Position numbers and translations under genes: made by a program. The notes beneath the pieces were generated by a model. The model saw only the letters and a list, made by a program, of their open reading frames with translations. It was not told the DNA's origin and searched no databases. From positions 7,750,001 through 7,814,000 of the forward strand of contig CAUWAG010000003.1 of the NCBI GenBank assembly GCA_963556695.1: a stretch of DNA of 64,000 nucleotides, in the 5' to 3' direction. Positions 34,040 to 46,916 of this stretch are shown one piece after another. Every line of letters begins with the position of its first letter. The first letter of the stretch is position 1. The stretch is from Anthostomella pinea (taxonomy: Eukaryota > Ascomycota > Sordariomycetes > Xylariales > Xylariaceae).

Positions 34040-37000
34040 TCACCCCTCTACATGAACCAGTCCTAGCAACTCCAGAAACTTGAAGAACCTTGCCTTTGTC
34101 AAAGCTTTGGTGAGACCGTCTGCAGGCATTTCATTGGTTCCAAGGAAAGAGAGCCGTATATGGCCTTCCAAGATCTCCTGACGAATGTAGTGTTCCCTGA
34201 CTCGAATGTGCTTAGTTCGACAATGGAATTCAGCGTTCTGAGCCAAATTAATAGCTCCAGCACTGTCTGAATGGATCTTGATAGCATTCAGAGTGAAACC
34301 AAGTTCCAGCATCAGTTCTCGTAGCCAGGCAGCCTCTTTGACGGCTTCAGAGAGTGCGTAGTACTCCGATTCCACAGTAGACTGAGCCACAACAGTCTAC
34401 AGCTTGGATGCCCAGGAGACAGCGCCCCCAGCAAACGTGAACAGGTAGCCTGAGGTGGATTTGGCGCTGGTCTTGATGCTTCCAGCATAGCTGGCATCAC
34501 AGTAACCAACCAACAGATCCGGAATCATCTCAAGGACCTCCTGGCGGGTCTTCCTGACATATTCGGGACCTCCAAATTTGATCCCAAGATCTTGAGAGTG
34601 CCACAAGTAGCGAAGTAGGCCCAGAGCGGCCTTATATTGGGCTGAGCCAGGGTTGTGAAGGTATCGCGAGAGAACACCCATAGAGTATGCAATATCTGGT
34701 CTCGTATACGACGCAGGGAAGTTCTCAGAACCGATCAGGGACTGGTATGTCTGAATAGGACGTGTATCGACCTCAAGGTCGTTGTCCAGGGACTCCATCT
34801 GTTCCACTGCTTGAGGAGATATCGGCACGTTCATCTTGCCAGTGTTCTGCTGGTCGAACGCCTCCACAGTCCTTCTCACATATGTCTGTTGAGAGAGATA
34901 TAACGTCCTCTCAGCTCGGTTTCTGACAATGTGGACTCCTAGGAAGTGTTCAGCAGCTCCTATGTCCTTTATCTCAAATATAGAACCTAGTTCCTTCTTG
35001 AAGGCAGCGATCCCGTCACGATTAGCCCCCAAAATAAGGAAATCGTCGACATAGCTAATCACTATAATGCCACGGCTGATATTGACATAGACTGCGTTGT
35101 CAGAGACCAGAGGGTCGAATCCGAGGTCCTTCAGAGCGCTGCAAATGCGCTTCTGCCACTGCCTGGGGCTCTGCTTGAGCCCATATAGCGGTTTCGCAAG
35201 CTTCATAATCATGCCAGGTCTCCAGTTGATGGTATTCTCATCTGGATACATCTCAAAGAAGTCAGAGAGACCATCAGGCGTCTCCATAAAGATCTCTTCA
35301 TCCAGTTCTCCCATCAGGAAGGCAGATACAGCATCCATCTGGTCAATTTCCCAGTCCAGAACGGCAGCAATGGTTAGAAGGAGCCTCCAGGTGGTAGTAC
35401 GAGCGCTTGAGGCCTGGGTTTCGAAATAGTCGAGGCCATGGCGTTGCATGAAGCCTCGTACAACCACCCTAGCCTTGTACCGAGAGGTGTTGCCGTCAGA
35501 GTCCCTCTTCTGCTTATAAACATTGCGGCTAGAGAGAGTTTTACGCCCAGCAGGCAGATCAGACCTCCACAAAGGAATGAAGGTATTATTGCGCAGCAAT
35601 GCCCGTATCTCTGTGTGAGTGCCATCCAGTCATTGAGGTGCCTCGGCAGACTCCATGGCTTCCTTGTAGCTAAAAGGCTCGTCATTACGGGGAAGTGCCT
35701 GATCAGGGTCAGAAGACGGCCAATTGGCATAAGATGCCTCGATCGTAACATGTGGAGATATGCCAGGGGTGGAAGACTCGGCCACGTAGTGGTTGTGAGT
35801 CCTCCGAGTGCGCCCTCCGGAGAGTACATTCTCTGGGTTGAGCCCTGATTGGATTCTTGACCTCGGAGCAGCCGTTGGGGCTACTTCTTGACGAGGTGGT
35901 TCAGATGATAGAAGAATCGAGTCAGCTAGAGCAGTACTAGGCTCAGGGTTGCTATATCCAGAGTCAGAATGATGACTATCATCATTATCAGAAGCGTCAG
36001 GGGACCCAAGAGGGGTCCCTAACGTGACAACTGGTTGGGGTGAATCATCTCTACCATCCCTTCCGTTATCTGACTCGATATATATATGTTGAGAATCGTG
36101 AGCGCCCTCTGGTGAAGACGGCGCTGGCAGATCTTCAGCATCGGGTCTGGTTGTCTCATAGTCATCAAGTGTACCACGGAAGTTTGGAAAGATGTGGATC
36201 AAATCCCTTGAAAGTACATACCCATCCAAAATCTCAAGATGGGCAGTAACTACAACCTTTCTCAGGTGTGTAAGATACACCTGGTACTGGTTGGAACCAA
36301 GGGAACGAAGAATACGACCTCTCCTTGCGTGTGGAGTGGTCTTGTCTCCCTTAGGGCGGTGCTGCTGCGGCAAATGGACCACAGCGGCCTGCCCGATTGA
36401 CAGTAAATTCGTCAAATCAGGCTTGTTATCCTTTCCAGGGTTCAGATCGTCAAAGAAAACTTCAAAGGGAGTCTTCTTAACGCCCTGGAGGAAAGATGTA
36501 TAGCTCACATTGAGCCTATCACATACGGCAGGTCCAACAACCGGCCAAAGGGCTTCAGGTAGCCCGGAATCCTTCATAATACTGCGAATGAGAGCGTGTA
36601 TAACGCCAAAGGATCTCTCAGCCACTCCGTTCTGCTCGGGAGTGTATGGAGCGCTGACTTCGAACAGGATACCACGTTCAGCTCCCCATTGCTTGAATCT
36701 CGCGTATTCAGAACCACCATCCATTCGAAATCGCTTTGGATAACGCCCGTACTGGGTGTGAGCGTATTCACAGTAGCGAATGGCTTGGTCAGAAGCTTCC
36801 CCTTTCTTCTCGTGAGGGCAGTACTCCCTCAAACGAGACTTGCCATCCACAAATACGGTGGCATAGAGAGAACCATCATAGCCTTGGACAGAGTGCTTGG
36901 CTGTATCCATATGGACCAGGTCTAAAGCATGATCTGGATGTTCCTGCTCAACTCGAGAGACTAGGCGACGTAGATTGGACTCCAGACATTCCAGACAGGT

Positions 37001-38725
37001 GAATTCTTTTGCCAGCTCTTGTACATTCGGCGGCAATTCAATCCCTTTGGTGATACTGGCTGTCTTGATCAGGTCACCAATAGATCGGTGGCCAAGTCTT
37101 GTATGCCAGCGGTGGAGTAGTCTTAGCGCCACAGATTTGGCTTGAGAGGTCAGTTCCTGGGAAGAATCCTCGGATACCATATTGGTGAACACGTCCGGGG
37201 CTTGATTGATCCTGTATACGTCCTTCTGGACACTAGAGATCTCTGTCTGAACGTACATTCCCTGGTGGAATGATGCCACCCATGTACCATGGGGGTCAAA
37301 CAGATCGCGGATCATCAAATACCATCCTTGGCGATACATCTGGTCTCCCGAGAGAATGTTGATTGGAAAGGAAGGCACAAATAGTACTCCAGAGATTGTC
37401 CGAGTGACGGTATCACCGTTGGAGGTAATGAATGGTATCTCCACGTCGCCAATACCTTGAGGAGTAACAGGGCCTCCTCCAGTGTTAAAGGGGACCAGGT
37501 CAGGGTCCATTCGAAGGCGAGTAAACCACTTCTTGCTATTGCAAATAGGAACGGTAGAGCCTGTGTCAAACAGCCATAAGTCTGTGCTTGTCGTGGCATG
37601 AACGATGTCAATCAGATTGGTACTCGCTCCCTGGTTGGCGCTATGTGGTCCTTGAGTGAGGACAGATTGACTGGAGATGGCTTTATCGGCATAATTGCAC
37701 CATTGAGCGGCGTCAGAAGCGCCAGTGCGTCCACTCTGGTGAGTGGGAGCGCTGCTTGAAGGCCTTCCATCTTTCCTAGCCTTCTCAGAGGCCTGGATGA
37801 TCTGGCTGAGGATGCGTTTGTTGCATCCAAGGTGGCCCTTCTTCTTGTCAAGCTCTCCGCACTCATAGCACCAGATAGGATCCGTGGTATTACTGTTAGA
37901 AGAGCCCTGATTGACTCCAAGGGTTCTGGGGCCATCAAGAGATAGGCGATTACTGCCTTTCCCCTTGTTCTTCTACTTGCTCTTGCCTTTACTAGGCGTA
38001 GCAGGCTTGCTAAAGTTGGTGGCAAAGGTCTCATCTTGAACCTTGCGAATCTGTATCTCCTCCTGGAGCCGGTACAAGAGATTCTCGGTCGTAAGGAAGA
38101 TTCCACGGTTATAATCTTTCGAGATTTCGCGGTGAAGGGTTGGAAAAGCCGTCCGAATAGCAGCCAGGAAATTGGCAATGCGAATATTCGGAGGATATGT
38201 GATATTTTGCCGCAGGACCTTGTCCATTAGTCTGCGGTAGTTGCCCACAAACTTGTCTCCATGGTCAGGGAATCGAATGGCAGCCAGTTCATCTATAACG
38301 GATGAAACTGCGTCAATTCTCGTGCCTGAATATGCCTGTCGCAAGGCTATCCAGATCTGACCAGGGTCAAATAAACCCGTGATACGAGAATCAGGGTCAG
38401 ACTTGATGTTCTGGGTGATAGCGAGGTATAATTTTGACCTCTTGATGCTCAGACTAGCATCCAATTCAGGGGGCTTGGAAGAGGCTCCCGCGGAAGGTGT
38501 GGCTGGGGCGTCGACAGCTCCAGTTGTGGCCTTATATGGTTCCTTCTCGTCCGCCTTGATGGCTTCAAGGATAAGAGACCAGAGCCCGAGAGTAATGAGC
38601 AAATGCTCCATCGTTTGGGCCCAGACCTCCCAGTTCTCCTCGCCGACAAGCTTCTGATGGTCTTGGAGGCAAGGGATAGAGGTGGATGTAAAGGCGAGGG
38701 CCGTCTCTGGGGTGGATTCGGACAT
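34040..38725 (-). pseudogene. Copia gag-pol polyprotein with three in-frame stops
   Basis: One continuous frame of roughly 1,560 codons. Gag begins MSESTPETALAF; a zinc knuckle reads CYECGELDKKKGHLGC; protease motif LWLFDTGS; integrase HHCC region (HTRLGHRS...CLEC) and catalytic DDE (HMDTAK, RMDGGSEY, NGVAER); reverse transcriptase ISYVDDFLI; RNase H STVESEYYALSE and NEMPADGLTKAL. Stops: TAG 37973-37975 after the gag basic tail, TGA 35630-35632 (expected Trp), TAG 34397-34399 (expected Gln). All are single transitions from CAG or TGG. The first lies near the gag-pol boundary, so regulated readthrough is conceivable there. Confidence 0.9.
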
Positions 38726-38972
38726 AATGTAAGAAGGATAATACATCGTAAGGCTAGCCTACAAATAAGGCAAAATATAAGCCAAGGAGCGACCTCTTTC
38801 TGTATAAGAAGAACAGTTACGACAGAGAAACACTTGAAGGCTTGTGGCAACAAGGGTAGCTAGTCCTGGAGGCGCGCAAGCAGAAAGAGGGTGATCAGAA
38901 TGAATCAGACCAGTAGAAAAAGCTTAAAAGGTAAGGGCTGCTGGAGGTCGTGATCGATCAGAGATGCTACCA

Positions 38973-39170
38973 TGTTAGATTTCAAAGTGTTCTATTAAGG
39001 AGAGGAATTCCAGCTACTCTGGAGCGGCCAGAATGGCCCTATATATATCCAAGATACTAAAGGAAAGGATACGTGGCCTTATATTGGCCACGTATGTGAC
39101 AGAGTCACAAATGGGGATGGTGATCCTGAAGGATGACTATGAATGGGCTAACGTAGCCCAGAATCCAACA
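38973..39170 (-). repeat. 5' LTR of the 33.8-39.2 kb Copia element
   Basis: 198 bp. The adjoining TSD ACACC (39171-39175) is followed by TGTTAAGACG, the original end of the cysteine-rich gene. Confidence 0.93.
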
Positions 39171-39175
39171 ACACC

Positions 39176-40242
39176 TGTTAAGACGACGCTGGAAGTGCCT
39201 GGATCATGGAAAAAGGAATGAAGGGGCACGGGAAGGATGAAACACGGAGAAAATCCAGGTGTATTCCCACGCGAACCCTCGTGCTTTCTTAGCTTGAAGC
39301 CAATGTTACCCATGAATTGCAGGAATTGGACCCAGCGGATGTCGACTGGGTGTTTCTTTTGGCTAGACACGCGAGGTAGCATGGCCACTACTTTCGCAGT
39401 CCTTCAGACTCACAGTAAACATCGTTGCGACGTCTTCGCTCTCGTTCGCTATCATTTCGTCCTCATCGCTGGCAACTGGCTGCTTTCGAAGCTTTCCGTA
39501 GGCCCTTTCCTTGCTCGCTTTTCTCATAGACATGGAGTGCACACTTCATTTTCAAACTATGCCATGCTAAAAGGCAACATAATATCATTGACGTATTTCT
39601 AGGTCGAGGATCTTCTCCACGCACAGGATTGTTCGTTGAACCTCCCGGTCCGTTACCAGAGACGTCTGGTATGGTGTGGCACCCTCTAACAAGATACTCC
39701 CAGCAAACGAAGTAGCCGCTTCTTCCTAGCCACCATCGACAGCCTTTATGACCTTCGCGAGGTTTAGCATTGCATATCTTCGCAAGGTGTCATCTTTTAT
39801 ATAGATAGTGTTAGTAGTTTACTCAAAAAGGGGGTGGGGGAGGGCTTGAGAGAAGGTATAAGGACTAGATAGAGCATATAGGAGAGGGACGGAAACCCAT
39901 AGTTGGAGTATGGTGTTCTTGCGGGTGAAACAAGTTGGCGAGCGACGCCAGATCGAGAAAATCACGCACCGAGGAAAGAATTGCTTTCTAGGTTGTCTTG
40001 TGGGTTCTCCTGGAGGAGTTTTGCCGCCTCCTTAACATCCTCCGGAGGCGGCCACATTTTTATGCCAAGCATCTTCCTGTTATACAAGCTGAACACCTCC
40101 TCGCCGGTGCGACCAGCCCGTGTGATGCAGGTGGACTGAGCAAGAACAACCACTTCTCTAGATTGTCATGTTAGGTAGCCGGTACGGCTTGGTTGTATTG
40201 CAGTGAGTGGAGGACGGTGGTTGGCACTCACTCGAGGGTGCC
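39176..40242. other. Former 3' flank of the cysteine-rich gene; possible exon relic
   Basis: Begins with the displaced end of the cysteine-rich gene. On the minus strand 40136-39962 an open stretch following a TTGCTCAG acceptor reads STCITRAGRTGEEVFSLYNR and ends in a stop. It could be the last exon of a gene cut off by the element starting at 40243; family unknown. Confidence 0.3.
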
Positions 40243-40245
40243 ATC

Positions 40246-43200
40246 TCAACGCTGAACCCAGCCTTCAACTCGAACCGTTGTCTTGTTATTAGAAACAAGA
40301 CTATGAAGAGCTTTATTTGGAGACGATTTGGTCATCGAGTCAGCAGGGTTGTCTTCACCATGGATCCATCGGATTTCTGTGATCTCATGATTCTTGTATG
40401 ACTGCCGGAGTGCCATGACGTCGATCATCAGGCGCTTCTTATTGGTAGTGCTGAGCTTGACAAGGCACTGGTATAGCGAGTATGAGTCCGTGCAGAGGAT
40501 CAGGGGGATCGTAGGTAGTTTGAGGCGTTGGCAGATAATTGCCAGTGTACGGTGGATCACGTATCCGTAGTCTAGCCAGCAACCATGCCATAGATTTCAG
40601 AAGCTAGAACGCCCTGAGTGACTCTCTTGTATTTGATAGAGGACCAATGAACAATGTTTCCGGTCAGATCGAATGTGAATATCTCGTTATTGCCAGATGA
40701 TTTATTCCCAAGAATAATGACAAATCCGATCTGTGATAATAGGTCCTTATTATTGGCGAATGATCTGTTAACAAACACAAAGAGTTTAGCAGTAGATAGG
40801 TCAGTCATTATGAATCAAAGTCCATGTGACTTATTGTCTAGTTGCTATTAAATGCATTTATTTAGCATCTTGATATCTTTGTTAGAGGGTTCTTGGGCTT
40901 AGGCTGCGACAGAATAGTCAAATACAACTTCTGGTTGACAGATGGAGGCAATGTAAGTGCCTCTTGCTCGTTGCTCAATAAATTTCTGCTTGTAGTCCTT
41001 ATCACTTATGTCAATCAGGACGAGCTTGTCAGCTTGTCCTTTTTGAGTCGCTGTCATGCTCTCAGTCTGAAATTCTAGGCGGTATCCGTTAAAGTTGCCA
41101 AAAGAACCAGTATCAAACTGGGTTCGTGGCTTTGTCTTGTAGCCCACTTTCCTCGTTTTGTCTTTTTCCTTTTCTAAGAAGCCGGTAGTGCCAATGACAA
41201 AGGTATCATCAGTTTAAAGGGCTGTAATAACAAAGTCGTTGCCTTTCTTCGTAATGAATAAATAAGGGTCGTATACGGATGTCTCCATCTCTAGTCTTTC
41301 CTTATGGTGGGCAGAGTATGTGTCATATTAATGATTCCTAGCTTCTGCGATTCTGTACAGGGGTTTGTCGACGCGAAGAATTGTACCCTCTGGATACTTC
41401 TTCTTTAGTTCAATGGGCAGCTTGCATAAGACAAGACGATTCATAGGGTATCGTGACTGCGTATAGGCCATGGTGATGTCTCGAGAGGCAGCGAGGCATC
41501 CTAGCCGTCGTAGGGACGGTGTCAGGGCCATTGCCAATTGTTGGCTGCATCGCATGATTGTCAGAGCTTGAGTCATGATATCGTGCTTTTCATGATCGTT
41601 ATATCCTTGAATGACGAGTCTGCTCTTTTCGTAAGGGCGGTCATTGACACCTTTAAAAATATGGACGAGACAAAAGTTAAACAGTTGGGTGTCGCCGTGA
41701 ATCTTGCTATCGAATAGAATGGGGACAAGCACTTTATCGGCGAATAGAGACTCAATCTCAAGGACATCGAATTGCTCGAAGGGTGCTCCAGGGGCTGTGA
41801 TCTTGCCTTCAGTGCGCAGTTTCAGGGCGAGAGCGTGATCAGTACGCTCTTTGTGCAAAAAGAAAATGCCATATTCATCTTGCTGGACAAAGGAACCAGC
41901 AAAGTTCTCCTCTTTGCTTGTAGTCATAGTGGCCATCTGTACCACGTATATTTTTCTGGATTGGCCTCGCGGTCGCTTTGTGCTTTGGACGGGTGTAAGG
42001 AGCTTTGGAGGGCGGCCGCGACGATGGGGGAGTGTTGGTTCAGGATATTCAAACGGAACGGGGGTATCGTGGTTATCGACCTTGTTAGTATCGAGAATCG
42101 CATCAGGGTGACGGTTGTACGGCTTGACGTGCGTGCGGTTGAATAGGGTTGGTCCGTTGACTATCTCAACGGTCACTTCTTGGTCTGTTACCGATGGAAC
42201 CTTATACGGGCCTTGATATTTGTTTTTTTCGCGATAGACAAGGACCTCACTGCCGATGGGAAGAGAGAGAGGCAGTGTTAGGGTTGTATCAGGGCTGTTC
42301 CTTGTGTTTAGAGCATTTTGAACGTTGTGCTTGGCTCAAAGCTTACGTAGTTCGGTCATTGCTTTAGCCTGGGCATGGGCACATTAAAGCTGCGATTATG
42401 TCAGGGGTGAATCCATCGTAACGCTTGGATAGGCTCCAAAGACAAAGAGTATTAGTATAAGGCCATCAGGACTGGCGGTATCGTTCATAACTTTTACTGC
42501 CATCTGTAGGGCAGCTTCTTGAGAGATCCCGGAGGATTCGGCTCGGATGATCTTGTAAGAGCGTTGAATAGGGGTATGATACCGTTCAACCTTGCTAATC
42601 GACCAATGAGCTTCGACGGGAATCTGGTGACAGGTGATTCCAAGCAATCGGGCTTCAGCTCGGAATTCTGTGGTTGCAAAGTTGGTACCAGCGTCATGTG
42701 TTAGGACATCTGGAGGACCAAGATAGGTGTTGATCCAACATCGTTTCAATGCTTCCCAGGTCTCCTTGGCAGACAGGTTGGGGAGGAATTGGGCTGCCTG
42801 GAAGGCTGTAGCGGCATCAACGCAGTGAAGGACGGGCTTGCTCTCCAAGTACATAACATCGACGATGACTTCGTAGTTAAAATCAACATCCTTTTTGATG
42901 GAAAACTTGAAACGTTATGGTGACGGGCCTTTGACCTGGCAATGATGGCAAAACTTGTTGATTATTGCAATGGCATCTCGATTAGCTCCATTGCCAGATT
43001 TCTCCAAAAGCTTGTGGAGCTTGCCAACAGAAGGGTGGCCGAATCGGGTGTGAATACGTCGCAGCTCGGCTTCTGTGAGAAAAATACCAGTTAATGCAGT
43101 CGTGGATGCTGAGGGAAAGAACCAAGGGTGGCCCTATTTTTGGGTAATTGGGATGGACTTGCCATCTCGTAGTCGGATCATCCTATTGGCAATATTGTCA

Positions 43201-45311
43201 AACATTACGTTAAGATTGTCGAAGTCTTTCAGGCAGAGGAGGAAGGGAGTTTGGGTGTCAATGACATGGAACGTCACGTCTACAATGGGGGTGTCAACAT
43301 GGATCGTGCCAAGGGAATCTAGGGGCTATCCTCCACCAAATTTAACCGTAGCTTCTCCAGCACGTGATTTATCAAGTAAAACTGAGGGTAGCTCGCGCTG
43401 TAAGGCTAGGAATTGACCCTTGCCGGCTATTGAAATAGAAGTAACACCAGAATCAGGTATAATTCCTTGGAATGTGGAACTGGCGTATCTATCCAGTGTG
43501 AAACTGTCAGACTCGAATCCAACTTGCGAGTTGTCTGCGGCAGTGATTGAATGTTAGAATGCTTGGTCGCTAAGTAAGGTGGATGTGAGATATTGGACAG
43601 TATCGTCACTACTGTCACTTCTAAAATCTATGACATGTTGGTCATACGTGTCATCGGGGTCTGAGTCAAGATCTGGCTCGTAATCGGCCAGGAAATGGAT
43701 ATAGGCAGGGCTTGTGGTCGGTCGTCCACGGAAATGTTGATCGTGTCGCCATTTCTCTTTGGATTTCTGCTGTTTCTCTGGAGAATGCTTCCACAATCGA
43801 CAATCAGGGTCACTACAGATATAACGTCTGGTAACGTTGCTATCTCATTTACTATATTGCTTGTCTTTCCGCCAGTGAAACTTGCGATCAGTAAAGTACT
43901 GATTAGTAGTATGCTAGGCGCTGTCAGCTGAGTCTTCAGAGGTCTGGAGTGATTGTTGAAGGTTTGAAGCAAGAGCTTCAAACATGTGTGAAGAAATGAA
44001 CAAGGCGTAATTGAATTCTTTGATACCACGGCAAGCACGTTTCATAGCTGCAATCAGCTGTGTCTCGCCTAGGTACAAAGGGCCAAGGGCATATTGACAG
44101 AGTTGCAGTTTGTCAAGGAGTGCCTCAAGAATCTCCATGCCGGTCTTGCCAGTGTTCTCAGGTCGTGCCTTCATGTTGATATAGGTGATTGCTGACCAAT
44201 CGCGATGATATTGAGTCTTGTTAACTTCCGTGTCAAAATGTGCTTTGAGATGGTTGTACATGTCTAAGAACATCAAGTGACGGCTGATATGGTGCATGAA
44301 GTATTCTTGAGCTGTGCCAGTGAGGACTTGGGGGAATACTGCGTGGAACTGGCCAGATTTGATGCCAATAGTAAAACATGTGTTTAGGAAGTAGCGTATC
44401 TTGTTATCTAGAATATCGTAGGGTCGTCCTGAATAACAGTTCTTTTCTTTCCAGATCTTGGCAAATATTGCGATTGTTCCAGGAGCTAGGTCCTCATTGG
44501 GCACTGGGATAGGGGGAATCTGGGTATATGGATCAGGTGGTTGATTCTATAGCCATTGGTTGTGCTGCTGGTATGTTCCAAAGCCAGGGTCTGGTGTGAT
44601 AGCGATGTGCCGAGGATCGGGCATGAAGTTGCCGGTTGCATATGCCGTTGGGATTTGCGGTGGTGAGGGATTCCGGTACTGGGCTAGATTTAGATCTGGG
44701 GTAGTCTTTTGTGATGCATGTTCGGCGGTAACAGAAGGGATGTCATCATGAGAATCAATCAAATCTGGGGTATCAGTATTGGGAGCATCAGTCTGTATAG
44801 CCATACAGACATTAACGATTTTCCAGACATTTGGGTGTGGATAAGCAGTTCTTGCTCTGTCAAGTAAGACTTTATCCCAGGTTGGGAGGTCTTCTGCGGT
44901 GACAAGATTGGTAAGGGCGTCTGTGATGGAGTGGTTTGCTTTGCCTAGGTAGATTCCTTTGGAATTGAGGCATTTCCTGAAGATGCCTCGTATGGTGCGC
45001 TTAACCTTCTCGAAGTCTGTCTTTGTCCAGTTCTTAAAGTCCATTTGGAATGTCTCGTGAATCTCGAAGGGGACGGGCGTCTTAGCATTATTGTAGCGAT
45101 CGATACATGACAAGGTGTACGAGTTGAAATGGGTATCCTCGCTATATTCAAGGTCGACTTATTTTCCAAATTTGATGCGATCAAGATCAATGAGGTCAAC
45201 AAGGTTGACATGTAGGTTGCGGTCGCTGAGATATCGTAGCTTCTTGTCTCTCACAATGTCTGCAGGGTCTTGAGCGACTTGGATTTCGTTGTTGCCATTG
45301 CTGGAGGCCAT
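40246..45311 (-). pseudogene. Degenerate Copia gag-pol, copy A
   Basis: Starts MASSNGNNEIQVAQD at 45311. Integrase (HTRFGHPSVGKLHKLLEKS, FCHHCQVKG, THDAGTNF, KVERYH), reverse transcriptase (YEKSRLVIQGYND, SRDITMAYTQSRYP) and RNase H (SEIYGMVAG, PLILCTDSYSLYQCLVKL, IRWIHGEDNPADSMTK) are readable. More than a dozen stops interrupt what was one frame, nearly all at expected Gln (CAA/CAG) or Trp codons, plus one frame change before the RNase H end. This is the RIP pattern of an inactivated element. Confidence 0.88.
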
Positions 45312-45483
45312 CTTGTCGGATGTACTCGTGTCGGATGTACTTGTGTTGGATATGGGCATGTCGGATGGACGTGTCGTATGGACGTGTCAGATGGGCACGT
45401 GTCGGATGGGCGTGTGGGATAGGCGTGTGGGATGGGCTTGTCGGATGGATGTATGTCAGGTGGTTCTGTCAACAATCTGGCAT

Positions 45484-45585
45484 GTGTCGGATGGGCGTGT
45501 GTCGGATGGGCGTGTGTCGGATGGGCGTGTGTCGGATGGGCGTGTGTCGGATGGGCGTGTGTCGGATGGGCGTGTGTCGGACGAG
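45484..45585. repeat. 15-bp minisatellite in Copia leader (copy A)
   Basis: About six and a half units of GTGTCGGATGGGCGT, just upstream of gag. Degenerate relatives (CATCCGACACG-like) extend to about 45310. The 15-bp period keeps all frames open. Confidence 0.9.
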
Positions 45586-45880
45586 CGCGTCAGATGAATG
45601 TGTGGGGGAGGGTTCTGTCATTAGTCTGTGCTGCCACGCGGGATATGAGTATTGCTGTGATTACAGCGTAATCTATTGCCTCGAGTCGCCTCTGGAGGAA
45701 CGTTTGCAGTAGAAAACCTCGGATCTCGTGCTGTGCCTCGAATCACCTCTTGAGGAACGTTTGCGACAGAAGATCCAGATCTTTGGCTGTATCCCGAGTC
45801 TCATGTCAGGAACATTGATATAGTAAGACCTCTTTTTTTCCTTGCTTATCTGTGTTGCCTTGGGAGACAACACTGATCAG

Positions 45881-46084
45881 TGTTGGAACAGGCTTGAACG
45901 ATCAATCATAATACTCGAGTATGGTGTCAAGGTCATGATGTTGCTGATGGTTAGATTGAGAGGAATCTAGCTGGACTTGAAGGTCTGGCCAAGTGCCCTC
46001 TCAATCCACTATCTTATCTTATCTAATCATACATATGGGTCCTAGTATAGATGGTTTACAGTCTGGAATCATATGGATCCAACA
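45881..46084 (-). repeat. 5' LTR of Copia copy A
   Basis: 204 bp, TGTTGGATCC...TTCCAACA in element sense. Differs from the 5' LTR of copy B at two adjacent-region bases but shares with it four bases that differ in copy B's 3' LTR. Confidence 0.92.
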
Positions 46085-46548
46085 GTTAGTTAGGATTTTG
46101 TACTAATAAAAAACTTATTATTTTATGTTTCTAAACGCTTGGTACGTCGCCGCTACTACAGAAAATAGCTTTATAACTTATGAAATATAAGGCTTCGTTT
46201 TTTAACTATTGTTATTACTTTATAAATGTTGTAAGATATTTAACCTATTAATATAAGGCTTTATTTATTACTATTCAATAAAACAGAGGTTTATAATCTA
46301 GGTTGTTTTAAGGCTGTTAAATAACTTATTAATCGTATTTGTAAAAGATTAAATATTATATTTAAATAAATGTTTTAAATATAAAAGAAGACTTTTCTAA
46401 AGCTATTAACGTAGCTTTATGAGAATTGCGGTTTATTTAACGTCTACAACGTGATTATATTATAACAAGTAATAATCTTTTTTAAAATCATTATAATGTA
46501 GATGACAAGCGAGCGGCAATTACAAATGAACGGCAACTTTTTACCAGC

Positions 46549-46691
46549 TGTGACGGAACGCTCACTATAACCACCATACCACGGCTGTTCCTCCTAAAAG
46601 GATGTCGAATATCAAGCGTGGCAGCTTGACATTCAATAGTGGTATATGTACTCATGTCCGGGCTCCAGGACTCACCACATGGGCTACCTAT
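46549..46691. repeat. TGTGACGG direct repeat, copy 1
   Basis: About 140 bp beginning TGTGACGGAACGCTCACTAT and containing AAAGGATGTCGAATATCAAG. It matches 46917-47050 closely. The start resembles LTR ends elsewhere in the window. Confidence 0.75.
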
Positions 46692-46916
46692 ACCAGACCA
46701 TGACAACCTCCCGGGTCACACAAGGGTCGCCTACAAACCTGGACAAACGACCCTAGTTGTGCCAGCGAATTGTGTCTATAGAGCTTGTGTGCCACAGTCA
46801 GGAGCGGCCCTCTGTCATTAGGCGTACACAGGCGACATGTGAAAAGACTCGGTCGACTTTTGCTACGGCCAGGATTCGAACCCTGGCCCATCAGTACGCT
46901 TGATATTGTGACGGAA

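Larger units (their letters stand above)
33804..39170 (-). mobile_element. Ty1/Copia LTR retrotransposon, 5,367 bp, TSD ACACC
   Basis: Two 198-bp LTRs (33804-34001, 38973-39170) differ at two positions seen by eye, both transitions. The element is flanked by the perfect 5-bp duplication ACACC (33799-33803, 39171-39175). On the coding (minus) strand the 5' LTR is followed by TGGTAGCATCTCTGATC, a primer site matching initiator tRNA-Met style, and the 3' LTR is preceded by a purine run (GAGAGGG). High LTR identity points to recent insertion. Confidence 0.95.
40243..46084 (-). mobile_element. Copia element copy A, lacking its 3' end
   Basis: Reverse-complement twin of 48192-54033, with one 5' LTR (45881-46084) and coding region. 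Similarity stops at 40243, so the last ~257 bp, including the 3' LTR, are missing. Comparison of translated segments shows only about three substitutions from copy B over 5.6 kb, all transitions, with every nonsense codon shared. Confidence 0.93.

Noticed and set aside
45484..45585. Regular short repeats resembling a CRISPR array
   Set aside because: Pure 15-bp tandem units without spacers, inside a retrotransposon leader of a eukaryote.
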